From Diacronema lutheri (taxonomy: Eukaryota; Haptophyta; Pavlovophyceae; Pavlovales; Pavlovaceae), in assembly GCA_019448385.1 (NCBI GenBank), contig JAGTXO010000002.1, positions 620,001-684,000 on the forward strand: 64,000 bases of DNA, in the 5' to 3' direction. The position numbers and the translations under genes are program-made. This document shows, one piece after another, positions 20,785-30,201 of the stretch; position 1 is the first letter of the stretch; the number at the start of each line of letters is the position of its first letter. Below the pieces are notes generated by a model. It saw only the letters and a program-made list of their open reading frames with translations. It did not search any database and was not told the origin of the DNA.

Positions 20785-21537
20785 GCGGCGGTGGCTGCCG
20801 CTGATGCCAACGCTGCTGTGGCTGTTGCTGTGCGTCGAGCGCAGCGCCGCCGGGCGCGGCGCCACCGCCTCCGCCCGCGTCGAAGCCAAAATAGCCCCTC
20901 CAATACGCGGCCTGCCTCTGCTCGTCCAGGTCATTGTGCGCGTCCGTGCCCCACACGCCCGGCGTGAGGCCGGCGTGCAGCGGGCCGGGAGGCTCGGGAG
21001 TCGGGTCGTTCGGGAAGTTGAGCTGCCGGTTGAGCACGCGCGCCTGCGTGTCGTAGGCGCGTGCGGCCTTGTGGATGTCATCGAACACGCCTAGGTGGTA
21101 TGTCGTCCCCTCAATGGAGATTTGGCTCTGCCAAAAGTCGCCCGTCGAGAGCTTGCAGCGGTAGACCTGCGACCGCGGGGCATGAGGGGCGGGTTGGAGC
21201 GCGCGCGAAGGTCAGCGCCGTGGCGGCACTGTGGCGGCGCAGCACGGCGCGGTGCAACACGCGACATGCGTCGCGCGTCTTGCACGCCCACGGTGCGCGC
21301 ATCGAGACGGCGCGCGGCGCGTACGCCCTTGAACGGAATCGCGTGTCGGCGCTTTCGGCCGCCGACCGCCGCGCTCGCCGGCGCGGACTCGCAGCCGAGC
21401 GTCGATGTAGATGAAGCGCGCGCGCTTGCACTCGGCGGCACGGGCTCGCACGCGCGCTCTGGACGGCCATCATCGAGCTCGGTGCGCCGCGAGCGGCTGG
21501 AGTCCTGCTCGTCGGGTGTATCCGCCGTACCCGCCAT
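20234..21537 (-). CDS. AP2/ERF-domain transcription factor with polyglutamine
   Basis: Exons 21292..21537 and 20234..21166 give 392 residues. The AP2 domain spans the intron. Exon 1 ends IPFKGVRAARRLDART; exon 2 begins VYRCKLSTGDFWQSQISI and continues TTYHLGVFDDIHKAARAYD and LNRQLNFP. This matches the three-strand plus helix layout with the W.A.I, LG.F and AA.AYD landmarks. AP2 domains bind DNA through the beta-sheet. Downstream are a Gly/Ala stretch, a run of 18 Gln and further Gln-rich sequence typical of activation regions. The C-terminal 100 residues are moderately conserved in appearance but unassigned. The donor ACC/GTGGGC departs from the usual GTGCGC of this window. Starts 176 bp from the divergent ARM-like gene. 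Confidence 0.82.
20729..20782 (-). repeat. Pure (CAG)18 microsatellite coding for polyGln
   Basis: Eighteen uninterrupted CTG triplets on the plus strand, read as CAG (Gln) in the AP2 gene. Further interrupted Gln codons flank it between 20660 and 20830. Confidence 0.95.
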
Positions 21538-21713
21538 TCCTCCCAAAGCCTGTTTCGGCAATGAACAGCAACCAAGCGCATTGTATTCAGGCTCGTTAGC
21601 GTTTAGATTCAGGCTCGAGCGTAGGGTTTTTCGTCTCGGCGTCGTCGTGGACTCGCGTCAGTCACGACGTTGTTCATCAAGGGCCCCGGACGTTACAAGG
21701 ACGAGTTCGCACG

Positions 21714-24700
21714 ATGGCGCCGGCGAAGAGGACCAAGGAGGACCCCTTGGCCCTTGGGCGTATCGCGACGGCGGAGCGGGAAGAGCACGCGCGCCGGATC
21801 GGCGCGCTGCACGCATCACTTCGCGAGCAGCTAGGCGTCGTCGACATCGCCGAGGCGCAGCTGCGCGCGGCGCAGGCCGTGCGCGACCGACAGCGTGCAG
21901 ACTGCGAGGACATCAACACCTACCTCGAGCGGCAGCTGCGCGAGAAGCGGCATCTGGGCGAAGAGATGGCGGCCAAGTACGCGGAGCAGCAGCAGGACGC
22001 GCTGCGCAGCCGCGCCGAGCTCCGTCGGCTCATTGACGCTGAGGAGATGGCCGCAGAGCAGCGGCGCGCGCAAAACCAGGCGCTGATGGCACACAACCAG
22101 CAATCGCTCGCCTTCGTCGATGGCTACGAGCGGCTGAACGCGCACAACGCGGCGAGCAGCGCGCTGATCGCCACGCAGCACGCCGAGCTCGCCGCCATCT
22201 CCGCCGACCTCGACCTCAAGCAGCGCTGGGCGGAAGCGCTCGGTGGCGCCAAAACGCGCGCCGACGACCACGGCTTCGACGCGCTGCCCACGCTGCTCGT
22301 CGGGATGATGCGCGCGTTCCCGCAGCACGCGCTCGTGCAGGAGCAGGCGCTCACGATGCTCTGCGCCCTCCTCGCCGACGACGAGGCGCACAACGCGCGT
22401 TGCATCCACCGTATCGGCGGCGTCGTGCACGTGCTGCGCGCGTTGCGCGAGCAGGGCGGCACGTCTGTCGCCGTCGCGACGCATGCGTGCTCGCTCGTCT
22501 GGATGCTCGCCGTGTCGAGCAGCGAGATATGCGAGGAGATTGCGCTGCCCGACGCGCTGCCCCTCCTCGTCGCCACGCTCGGCGCGCACATGGCCTCTGC
22601 GCGCCTCGTGTACAACGCGTGCGGCGCGATCTGCCACCTGCTCGTCACGCGCCCGCTCGCGCTCACCGTCGCCGCGCAGATCGGCGCGGCGCCGTCGCTC
22701 GGCCGCGCGGACGTGCACACGCACCCGGCTCTCACGCGCCGCGCTCGGCCGGCCGTCGGCGACGCCCACGAGCTCCGCCGGCAGGTCGACCTCGCGCGTG
22801 CAGCGCACGGCGGCACGCCCGCGTCGCCCTCCGGCTCGCCCTCGCCCGCGTCGCCCGCGCGGCACGCCGTCGGCGACACCGGCTCGGACGCGGTCGTGAG
22901 CGCGCTCGCGCTCTTGCCTAGCAGCACTCGCTCGCGCCGGCGTAACCCGCGGCGCGCGGCCGCCGCGTGGCACCGCGAGCTGCTTGCGGCCGCCGTCGCC
23001 AAGCTGACGCGCGACGCGTGCGCGCAGCTGCCGCTCGCGCCCGCGCTCGAGCGCGCGTCCGCGCCCGAGCTTGCGGCGCGCGAGCGCGCGGCGGAGGCTG
23101 CGCTTTCGATGCTTCTGCGCGCGATCGGCGCGCACCCGTCCGAGCTCAAGGCGCTCGAGAGCGCGCTCTGCGCCATCTGGAACCTTGTGCTCGCGTCCCG
23201 GGCGCTCGCGCACGCCTTTGTGCACGCCGGCCGCGATGCCGCCGCTCCGCGCCCGCTCGCGCTCATCGCGGGCGCGCTGCGCGCGCACGCGACGGCGCCG
23301 GGCGTCGCCATGTACGCGCTTGCCGTGCTACTTGCCGTTGTCGACGTGCCCGACGCTGCCGACGAGATGACGCTCCTCGACGTGCGCGAGGTCGTCCAAC
23401 GCGTCTCGCGCGCGCACACGCGCAACGCGCGGCTGCAAGAGGGCGCGGTCGCGTTGCTCGAGGCGCTCGATCGCGCGCGCTTTGCGCAGCTCGCGCAGCA
23501 GGGCCGGCTGCCCGACGGCTGGACCGCCGCCGCGCACACGCACTGGCTCGGCACGTGCGCGCAGCTGCGCGAATCGTTTTCCAGCCTTGCGCCCGACAGT
23601 ACGTCGCTCTACCGGATGCTCGAGACGGTGCGCGACGGCTACCGCCGGCTCGGGCACGTCTTCGGGCTCTACGCGAACGTCGGGAGCGGCTGGCGCGACG
23701 CGCCGATCGGCGCCGGCCAGCTCGGCGTGCGCGAGTGGCATGCGCTCGCAAAGGCATGCCGGCTCGCGACGCGGTCGTTTGACCGCGCGCAGATCGGCCG
23801 AATCTTCTTTGAGGCGTGTCCGCAGCTCAAGGAGAGCCTCGCCGAGCCCGGGCTCAACTTCCGCGAGTTCGTGCACACCCTCGTCCTCGTTGGCTTTGAG
23901 CGCCTCAACCCGTTCGCCGCCGACTGGCTGCTGGGCGGCGCAACCGACGTGCCGCTCGTCCCGATCGATGAGGCTGTCTCGCACGTGCTCCACGAGCACA
24001 TATTCGCGCTTTCCGAGACGCCCGACCCGCGCGTGATCGCATACCTCATCCGGCATGAGCTCGTGCGCGCTGAGCGCCGCCGCCGCCGCCGCCGCCACCG
24101 CCGACGCGCGCGCGCGCCGCGCGCGCACGCCGCGCCGCGCGACGCGGTGCGTGCACGCCCACGACGCCGCACCGCGCGCGCGCCGGCCGCCCGCGCGTAG
24201 GTCGAGTCAATCACGAGCTCGCAGAGGCCGCTGCTCGCGAAGGTGTTCCGAAAGTACGCGCTGCGCAACTCGCCTGCGGCGACGCACGTCGTGCTCGCCG
24301 ACGTGCTTCACCTCGTGCGCGCGGCGGGCATCGTCGCGCCCGGCCGGCTGACGACCAAGGAGGCGCGCTGCGCGTACGCCGACTCGCTGCCGGACGGAGG
24401 CATCGAATCGCTGCACGTACCCGACGAGCATGACAAGCCGAGCCGGTACCCTCTCGACGCCGCGCAATTCGCCGAGTGCCTGTGTCGCTGCGCCGCAGGT
24501 AAGCTCGCCGTAGGGCCGAGCGAAGCGACGCCCGCCGCGGCCGACGCGGCGGCCACGCTCGTCGCCGAGCTGCTCGCCGACGTGAGCCGCGCGCTCGTGC
24601 GCGGCGCGTTCGACGTGCTTGGTGCAGGAAAGGATGAGCGCGGCACGCTCGCGCGTGGCGCGGCGGCCGAGCCGACCGCGCTGCCCGGCCTCACGACCGT

Positions 24701-24860
24701 GCGGCTGCTGCCGGTCGAGTCGGATGAGGCCGAAGCGTACGACGAGGACGGCGGCGAGGAGGACGAGTCGCCTCTTTTCGGCCTAGGCGCGCTGCATGCC
24801 GTGCTGGCGAGCGCGGAGAGTCAGACGCCGACGCGAACGACGATCGACTCGCGGATGTGA
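21714..24860 (+). CDS. Coiled-coil and armadillo/HEAT-like repeat protein
   Basis: Exons 21714..24062 and 24201..24860 (donor CTC/GTGCGC, acceptor CGTAG) give 1002 residues. Residues 1-170 are charged coiled coil (QLREKRHLGEEMAAKYAEQQ). Residues of about 180-340 and 420-590 consist of helical repeats of ARM/HEAT character (LVQEQALTMLCALLADDE, CSLVWMLAVSSSEICEEIA). The segment at 640-760 has W..LAKACRL and FDRAQIGRIFFEACP, then LNFREFVHTLVLVGFERLNPF. That arrangement is seen in calcium-binding-like modules of algal flagellar proteins, though no intact EF-hand loop is present. The C-terminus is acidic (EDGGEEDE). No enzyme motif. I infer a scaffold role; a flagellar link is only suggested by the C-terminal module. 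Confidence 0.65.
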
Positions 24861-24879
24861 GGGCCGCCGTGCAAGCCTG

Positions 24880-25488
24880 CTACTGCCGCTCGCCGCCCCG
24901 GGCCGTCGAAGCGGCCGTCGCCTCGGTTGCGGCGAGCCGCCTCGCATCGTACATCGCGTACTCAAGCTGGCGAAGTGCGGCGACGGGGCCAGGAATCCAC
25001 GCCGCGTCCTTGCTGAGGCCCTCACACCCGCCTGTGAGCGCGCTCCATCGCGGCCCAGGGCCCTTCACCGAGTCGGGCAGCACGGCCTCCGCCTCCCACG
25101 CCTCGCGCGAGCCCGCGACTTCGGGCCAGAACGGGTACGCGCGGCACTGAAGCGGGCGGGCGCCGTAGATGGAGCACTTGCCCTCGCCGTCCAGGAACAC
25201 GCACGGGCCACCGTCCGCCTTGAGCAGGCCCCAGCCCGGCGGCGTCTGCGCCCTCGCCTGGTAGTCGCGCCGGAAGTCGGCCATGCTCACGCCCAGCAGC
25301 TTGGCCATGGCCCCCATCTCGTTGTTCGTCGCCCAGACGTCGCCCTTGACCTTACAGCACTTTGAGCAGCCTGTGCACTCGAAGCGCACGCCGCTCGTCA
25401 AATACCACGGCGCCTGCAGCGCGGACGCGAAGCCGAGGCAGGCAATGGCGGATGCGAGCAACCACGCTGCACATTTTGGACGTGCCAT
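24880..25488 (-). CDS. YkgJ-type CxxCxxCC cysteine-cluster protein
   Basis: A 202-residue frame with ATG at 25488. An N-terminal hydrophobic signal (CAAWLLASAIACLGFASA) precedes FECTGCSKCCKVKG, the hallmark of the YkgJ/Fe-S or zinc cluster family. The second cluster GKCSIYGARPLQCRAYPFWP is also present. Between them lies LLGVSMADFRRDY, and the C-terminal part has LTGGCEGL. All conserved Cys of the family appear to be there. The metal is thought to be zinc or iron-sulfur, and the biochemical role is unknown in any lineage. The signal sequence suggests import into the plastid or endomembranes. Converges with the ARM-like gene 19 bp away. Confidence 0.8.
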   Translation of the reverse strand: MARPKCAAWLLASAIACLGFASALQAPWYLTSGVRFECTGCSKCCKVKGDVWATNNEMGAMAKLLGVSMADFRRDYQARAQTPPGWGLLKADGGPCVFLDGEGKCSIYGARPLQCRAYPFWPEVAGSREAWEAEAVLPDSVKGPGPRWSALTGGCEGLSKDAAWIPGPVAALRQLEYAMYDARRLAATEATAASTARGGERQ

Positions 25489-25879
25489 CGTCGTTGAAAT
25501 TTGAAAGTTGGGCGCGGCGCCGCTCGCTCCTCGGCCTCGCTCGACGAGTTGCCGACTCGACGAGTCGGTGTGCGGGGTGCGCCGTGCGCAGCACGCTCAC
25601 GGGCTCCGCCGCAGTCGGCGTGCAAGCCGGTGCCCGTGATCGCTGCGGCCACGCGCTCGCCGCGCGGCTGCGCGCCCAACTGGCGCGATCGCGGGTCGCT
25701 TCGAACGACTGCCACCGTCGACTGGCCGACGTGCGCCCACCTGGCGGCTGGCGCGCCCAATTGGCGCGATCGAACGACTGCCCGACTGACTATGCCTCCA
25801 CGCCTCCACGGCTCCACGCCGTGCCCATTCCTGGATTGCGGTGTCATGAACCTGACGCGGGCATCGTGCTTTGCCCTCG

Positions 25880-27664
25880 CTACCCCTTCCTGGATTGCCG
25901 CCTCAGCCGAGCGCGCGCGCCGGCCATGAGCTGCGGCCGAGCGCGGCCGCTGACCTTACGCGGGCGCATCGCCGTGCGGCCGCGGCCAGGGGCGTAGAAC
26001 CAGCCCTCACCGCCGCCCTCGCGCGCGCCCCTGCTGCGGCCGCCGCCGCTGCCCGCGCGCACGTGCGGCGCACGGCGCCCGCCCACAACGTGCGCGGCTC
26101 GGCCGGCGCCGAGCGCGGCGAGCAGCGCGCCCACCCTGTGCGGCTCGCGCCGGCGCTCGGCGAGCGCGGCCAGGCGCTCGAGGCGGTTGGACGGCACGTG
26201 CGCGTCGCGCTCACGTGCGCCCGGTCGCGCTGCTGAGATCGGCTGAATGGGCAGGCGCTGCTCGATGCGCGCGCGCAGCGCGGCCGCGAGCTCGACGTCG
26301 CGCGCACCCACAAGCACGCTCACCTCGCCCGACCGGCCCTGCCGCGCAGTACGGCCTGCGCGGTGCAGAAAGTCCGCCATGTCCTTCGGGAAGTCAGCCA
26401 TGACCACGAGCGAGACGCGCTCAAAATGGAGACCGCGCGATGCCGCGTCGGTCGCGACGAGGACGGGCAGCGCGCGCGCGCCCTCGCCCGCCGCGCCCTC
26501 GCCCGCCGCGCCCTCGCCCGCCGCGCTCCGGTCCGCCGCGCGCGCCGGCGCGCGCGCGTGCCCACCGGCCTCGCGCGCGCGGTCGTTGTCGTCGTTGAGC
26601 TCGGGTGAGCGCACGGCGCGCGTCGCGCCGACAAACGCGTCAACCTCGTCGCGCCTGCGCTGCGGCGGCAGCTGCCCGTGGCACGAGACGGCATGCACGC
26701 CCGCCTCGTTCAGCGCGTGCTCGCACGCGCGCGCGGCGCCGACTGTGTTGCAGAAGACAATCGTGCTGCCGCTCGCGCGCGCCGCGACGCCAGCGGCGCC
26801 GCGCCGCGTGAGCAGCTCGATGACCGCGCGGTACCGGTCGCGCGTCTCGATGCGCACCCAGCGCACCTTGGCCGTTGGCGAGAGGCGGTGCAGTCCCGCG
26901 CTCTCGAGCACAAGCGCGTGCGGGAAGCGCTCGCGCAGCTGCAAGCGCAGCTGCGCGGTGAGGGTGGCGGAGGCGAAGATGGCCTGCGGCCCGTCGGGCG
27001 CGACGCGCGTCGGTGCGTCGGCGCCGCTGCCGTCGCGCTGCTGCCGCACCCCCGCGGCGCGCAGCACCGTGTCGACGTCGGCGGCCGGGCCGCGCGCGAG
27101 CAGGACCTCGGCCTCGTCGACAACGACCGTCCGCACGTCGCCGAGCGCGACGTGGCCGAGCTTGGCGTGGCGTAGGAGGAGGGCCGGCGTGGAGACGACG
27201 ACGTCCACGCACCCCGAAAGCCGCGTTGCCTGCGCCTTGAGCCGCTGCTCCTGCGAGAGCGCGCAGCTCGCGATTCCGACGCCCGCGTGCGCGAGCTGCT
27301 TGAGCTGCGCGCCCACCTGGCGCGAGAGCTCGGGCGAAGGCGTGAGGACAAGCGCGCGCGGGCGGCCGGGCCGACGCACGCAGAGTCCGTGCGCCCCCTC
27401 GTGCCGCTTTAGCCGCTCAATCAGCGGCAGCAGGTAGGCGAGTGTCTTGCCGCCGCCCGTCTCGCTCGCGAGCGCCACTACCGCGGCGCCGCCGGCGAGC
27501 TGAGGGATCGCCGCGCGCTGGATGGCAGTCGGCTCGGCAAAGCCAAGCGCCTCGACGGCGGCGGCCACGTCGCTCGACAGCCCGAGCTCGCCAAAGCCGC
27601 TCGCCCGCCGCGCCCCGCGCCGCAGCGCCGCGACGCGCCGGCCGCACGCCACGAGGAAGAGCAT
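25880..27664 (-). CDS. Divergent DEAD-box-type RNA helicase (DEAE variant)
   Basis: An intronless 594-residue frame from ATG 27664. Motifs in order: Q motif GFAEPTAIQ; motif I SETGGGKT (residues 67-74, against the usual TGSGKT); motif Ia TPSPELSRQ (usually PTREL); motif II VDEAE at 183-186 (DEAE for DEAD); motif III SATL; motif IV IVFCNT; motif V LVATDAASRG; motif VI HRAGRTARQGR. The fold and spacing are those of an SF2 DEAD-box helicase, which remodels RNA or RNP with ATP. The substitutions suggest an organellar or specialised subfamily. The N-terminus is short and basic, possibly a mitochondrial or plastid presequence. An internal GEGAA triplication lies before motif V. The C-terminal tail is Arg/Gly-rich. 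Divergent from the TLC transporter gene, 102 bp apart. Confidence 0.85.
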   Translation of the reverse strand: MLFLVACGRRVAALRRGARRASGFGELGLSSDVAAAVEALGFAEPTAIQRAAIPQLAGGAAVVALASETGGGKTLAYLLPLIERLKRHEGAHGLCVRRPGRPRALVLTPSPELSRQVGAQLKQLAHAGVGIASCALSQEQRLKAQATRLSGCVDVVVSTPALLLRHAKLGHVALGDVRTVVVDEAEVLLARGPAADVDTVLRAAGVRQQRDGSGADAPTRVAPDGPQAIFASATLTAQLRLQLRERFPHALVLESAGLHRLSPTAKVRWVRIETRDRYRAVIELLTRRGAAGVAARASGSTIVFCNTVGAARACEHALNEAGVHAVSCHGQLPPQRRRDEVDAFVGATRAVRSPELNDDNDRAREAGGHARAPARAADRSAAGEGAAGEGAAGEGARALPVLVATDAASRGLHFERVSLVVMADFPKDMADFLHRAGRTARQGRSGEVSVLVGARDVELAAALRARIEQRLPIQPISAARPGARERDAHVPSNRLERLAALAERRREPHRVGALLAALGAGRAAHVVGGRRAPHVRAGSGGGRSRGAREGGGEGWFYAPGRGRTAMRPRKVSGRARPQLMAGARARLRRQSRKG

Positions 27665-27766
27665 GGCCTTTTGTAAAGTATACTAAGACATGTTTTAACT
27701 TTTTTGCGTCTGCGCTCAAGCAATGGCCACGCGGCGGTGAGTCGCACGCCCATACGGCTGTCGAGA

Positions 27767-29556
27767 ATGCGCGCGCGCGCGCGCGTCGTGATGGTGCTCG
27801 TTTGCGCGCTTGGCACGGCGGGCGCGCCGCTCGGTGCGAGCGGCAGTGCGCACCGGCCGCCGCTCAGCACGCGCGCGCGGCTGCGAGGCGGCGGGGGCGA
27901 CGGCGCCGCGCGCCGCGCGCCGCCGGGCGGCGGCTGCGCGCGCGACGCGTCGGTGTCGACGGCGGCGGTGGCGGCGCCGCCGCCAGCGCCACCGCCGCTG
28001 GTGCGCACGGCCGAGCGCGTCGAGCGCACGCTCTTCGTCTCGCTCGCCGCGATGCTCTTCTGCGCGCTCTTCTCGTACCAGCTGCTGCAGATGACCAAGG
28101 ACACGATCCTCGTCGACGCGTGCGGCGCGGAGGCGATCACGTTCGTGAAGGTGTACGGCGTGCTGCCCGCGTCGATGGTGTTCCTCGCGCTGCATTCGCG
28201 CATGGAGCGCACCGCGCCCGACGGCCGCCCGCGCTCCGCCGCGTACGTGAAGTCGCTCGTGCCGTTCGTCGCCTTCTTCGGGCTCTTTGGCGCCGTGCTC
28301 TACCCGATGCGGCACGCGCTCCACCCGCGCGCGCTGCCCGAGCCCCCGGGGTTCCTCGCGTTCTTCGCCAAGGCCGAGGGCCTGCGCAGCGTCCAGCTCC
28401 TCGCGCGCCACTGGACTTTTGCGCTCTTTTACATCTTCTCCGAGCTCTACGGCAACGTGGGCGTTGCGATCCTCTTTTGGCAGTTCTCAAACAACGTCGT
28501 GTCGATGCGGCAGGCGCGCGCCTTCTATCCGGTGCTCGCGCGGTACACGTGGATCGCGCCCGTGCTCGCGGGACAGGCCATCGTCCTCGCCGACCGCGCC
28601 TTCCGCGGCAACTTTGCAAACTCAATGCGCGCAATCACGGCGCTCGTCGTGCTGTCGGGCTGCGCGATGGGCGCGCTGCACCGCGCGGCGCTCGGCGCGT
28701 CGCGCGAGCTCGCGCGGATTCGGCCCGAGCCTATGGACCCGGCGATCAGCGTGAGCGGGCGCGCGCGCAAGCAGCGCAAGCCGGGCCTCGTCCGCTCCGT
28801 GCTGCTCGTCTCGAGCTCGCCCTACCTCGCGTGCGTGAGCGTGCTCGTCCTCTCGTATGGCCTCTGCATGAACTTCACCGAGGTTCTGTGGAAGACGTCG
28901 CTCGTGCGCTGCTTCCCCGACGTCGACTCGTACCAGCGCTTCCTCGGCTGGTTCTCCACCGCCCTTGGCCTCGCCGTCTTCGCCGTCTCGCTCGTCGCGC
29001 CCGCCGCGCTGCGCGTCCTCGGCTGGCACGCGAGCGCGCTCACCGTGCCGGCGGTGATGGGCGTGCTCGCGCTGCCCTTCTTCTGGGCGGCGGCTGCGCG
29101 GGTGGACGGGCCCTCGTGCTCTCGCATCGCCGTCATCGCCGGCGCCGTGCACAACCTCGCGAGCAAGTCGCTCAAATTCACGCTCTTCGACCCGTGCGCG
29201 CGCGCGCGCGCGCGCGCGCCGCGCGCCGCGCCGCGCGCGTCCGGCACCCGTCTCATCCGCCCCCGCGCCCGGGCCGCGGCGCGCGCCGCAGGACGAAGAA
29301 CATGGCCTACCTCCCACTGCAGCCCGAGGTGCGCGGCGCCGGGCAAGCGGCCATTGATGTGCTCGGCGGCCGGCTCGGCAAGTCGAGCGCGGCGCTGCTG
29401 CAGCAGCTCGTCATCATCCTGTGCGGCGGCGACATCGTGCGCGGTGTGGGCGCAATAGGCGGCATGTACGCGTGCGCCACCATCGCGTGGATCTGCGCGG
29501 TCAACAGCCTCGCGCGCAAGCTGCCCGCGCGGCTGCTCGTACGCGCGCATATATAG
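27767..29556 (+). CDS. Plastid-type ATP/ADP translocase (TLC family)
   Basis: Exons 27767..29193 and 29292..29556 give 563 residues. A signal-like N-terminus and a Gly/Ala/Pro-rich linker (about 85 residues) precede the first membrane segment. Family landmarks: LLQMTKDTILVDACGAEAI, FSELYGNVGVAILFWQF, MNFTEVLWKTSL and, across the splice, LFDPTKNMAYLPL. The intron join restores the conserved FDPT.EMAY motif exactly. About eleven hydrophobic helices are visible. TLC carriers of plastids import ATP in exchange for ADP plus phosphate. The C-terminal 25 residues are short and Arg-rich, ending at a TAG inside CATATATAG. The structured region 3' of the Fanzor gene begins immediately afterwards, so the natural C-terminus may have been altered. 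Confidence 0.9.
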
Positions 29557-30201
29557 GGCGCCTGTGCGCCCCATACATGATCGCAACCCTGGCCCCTGCG
29601 GTCGGCGCGCGCACGCGCGCCGACCGCAGGGGCAGGGGCGCGCTCTCTGGGGCCGCCGCATCCAGAAAGCAACGCGCCCCCGACCAGCGCGGCCGGGGGC
29701 CCACAGCTGGGCTCGCCCAAACTGGGCTCGCCCAAACTGCGGCAGACGATGTGACCTCGTTTGCGTGACGCCGGCGGCCTGTGCCATCGGCGCAAACTCC
29801 GAGCAGAGGGGACCGCACACCTAGTAGCGGCCTGTGCGCGAACGCAGCCGCGCGCGCCTGTGCGCGCGCGATCCGCGGACGCGGTAACCCAAGTGCCCGA
29901 CCGCCCCGTGCACATGCACGGGGCGGATCGGCCCGACGGCCTGCTGCTGGAGGCAAGCAACTTGCCTCCGACAGCAGCGCCGCCGTACGGAGCGTGCAGG
30001 TCTGTGCGCCTTGCGGCGTGGTGGTGGTGCTTGCGCGAGCGCGCGTCGGCAACCGCGGTGCGTGGCGAGCGGAGGAGCTCGCCACGCGCGCGGCCGCGCG
30101 CGTCAGCTCGGGCGCGAGCGAGCGGCGAGGGGCCTGCGCCGCCGGACACGAGCGCGCGGTGCGCGCGCGCGCGCGCTCGTGTCCGGCGGCAGCCCCGTCG
30201 C
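29557..30201 (-). ncRNA. Hairpin-rich segment 3' of Fanzor gene, candidate guide RNA
   Basis: 645 bp directly after the Fanzor stop codon without a credible gene. Perfect or near-perfect stems: 30138-30157 with 30171-30190 (20 bp); 30060-30070 with 30077-30087 (11 bp); 29949-29957 with 29961-29969 (9 bp, extended by CTGCTG/CAGCAG); 29902-29913 with 29916-29927 (12 bp); 29592-29611 with 29614-29633 (20 bp). Also a tandem GGCTCGCCCAAACT near 29710. Family knowledge: TnpB and Fanzor guide RNAs derive from the 3' end of the ORF and the adjacent element end. That this segment is transcribed or serves as guide scaffold is inference. Confidence 0.45.

Noticed and set aside
22124-23554. Long minus-strand frames opposite the ARM-like gene
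   Set aside because: Arg/Ser/Ala-rich with no conserved block, whereas the plus strand gives regular helical repeats.
29592-29633. Rho-independent terminator reading of the 20-bp hairpin
   Set aside because: There is no T-run, and a eukaryotic nuclear context makes intrinsic termination irrelevant. It is better viewed as RNA structure or an element end.
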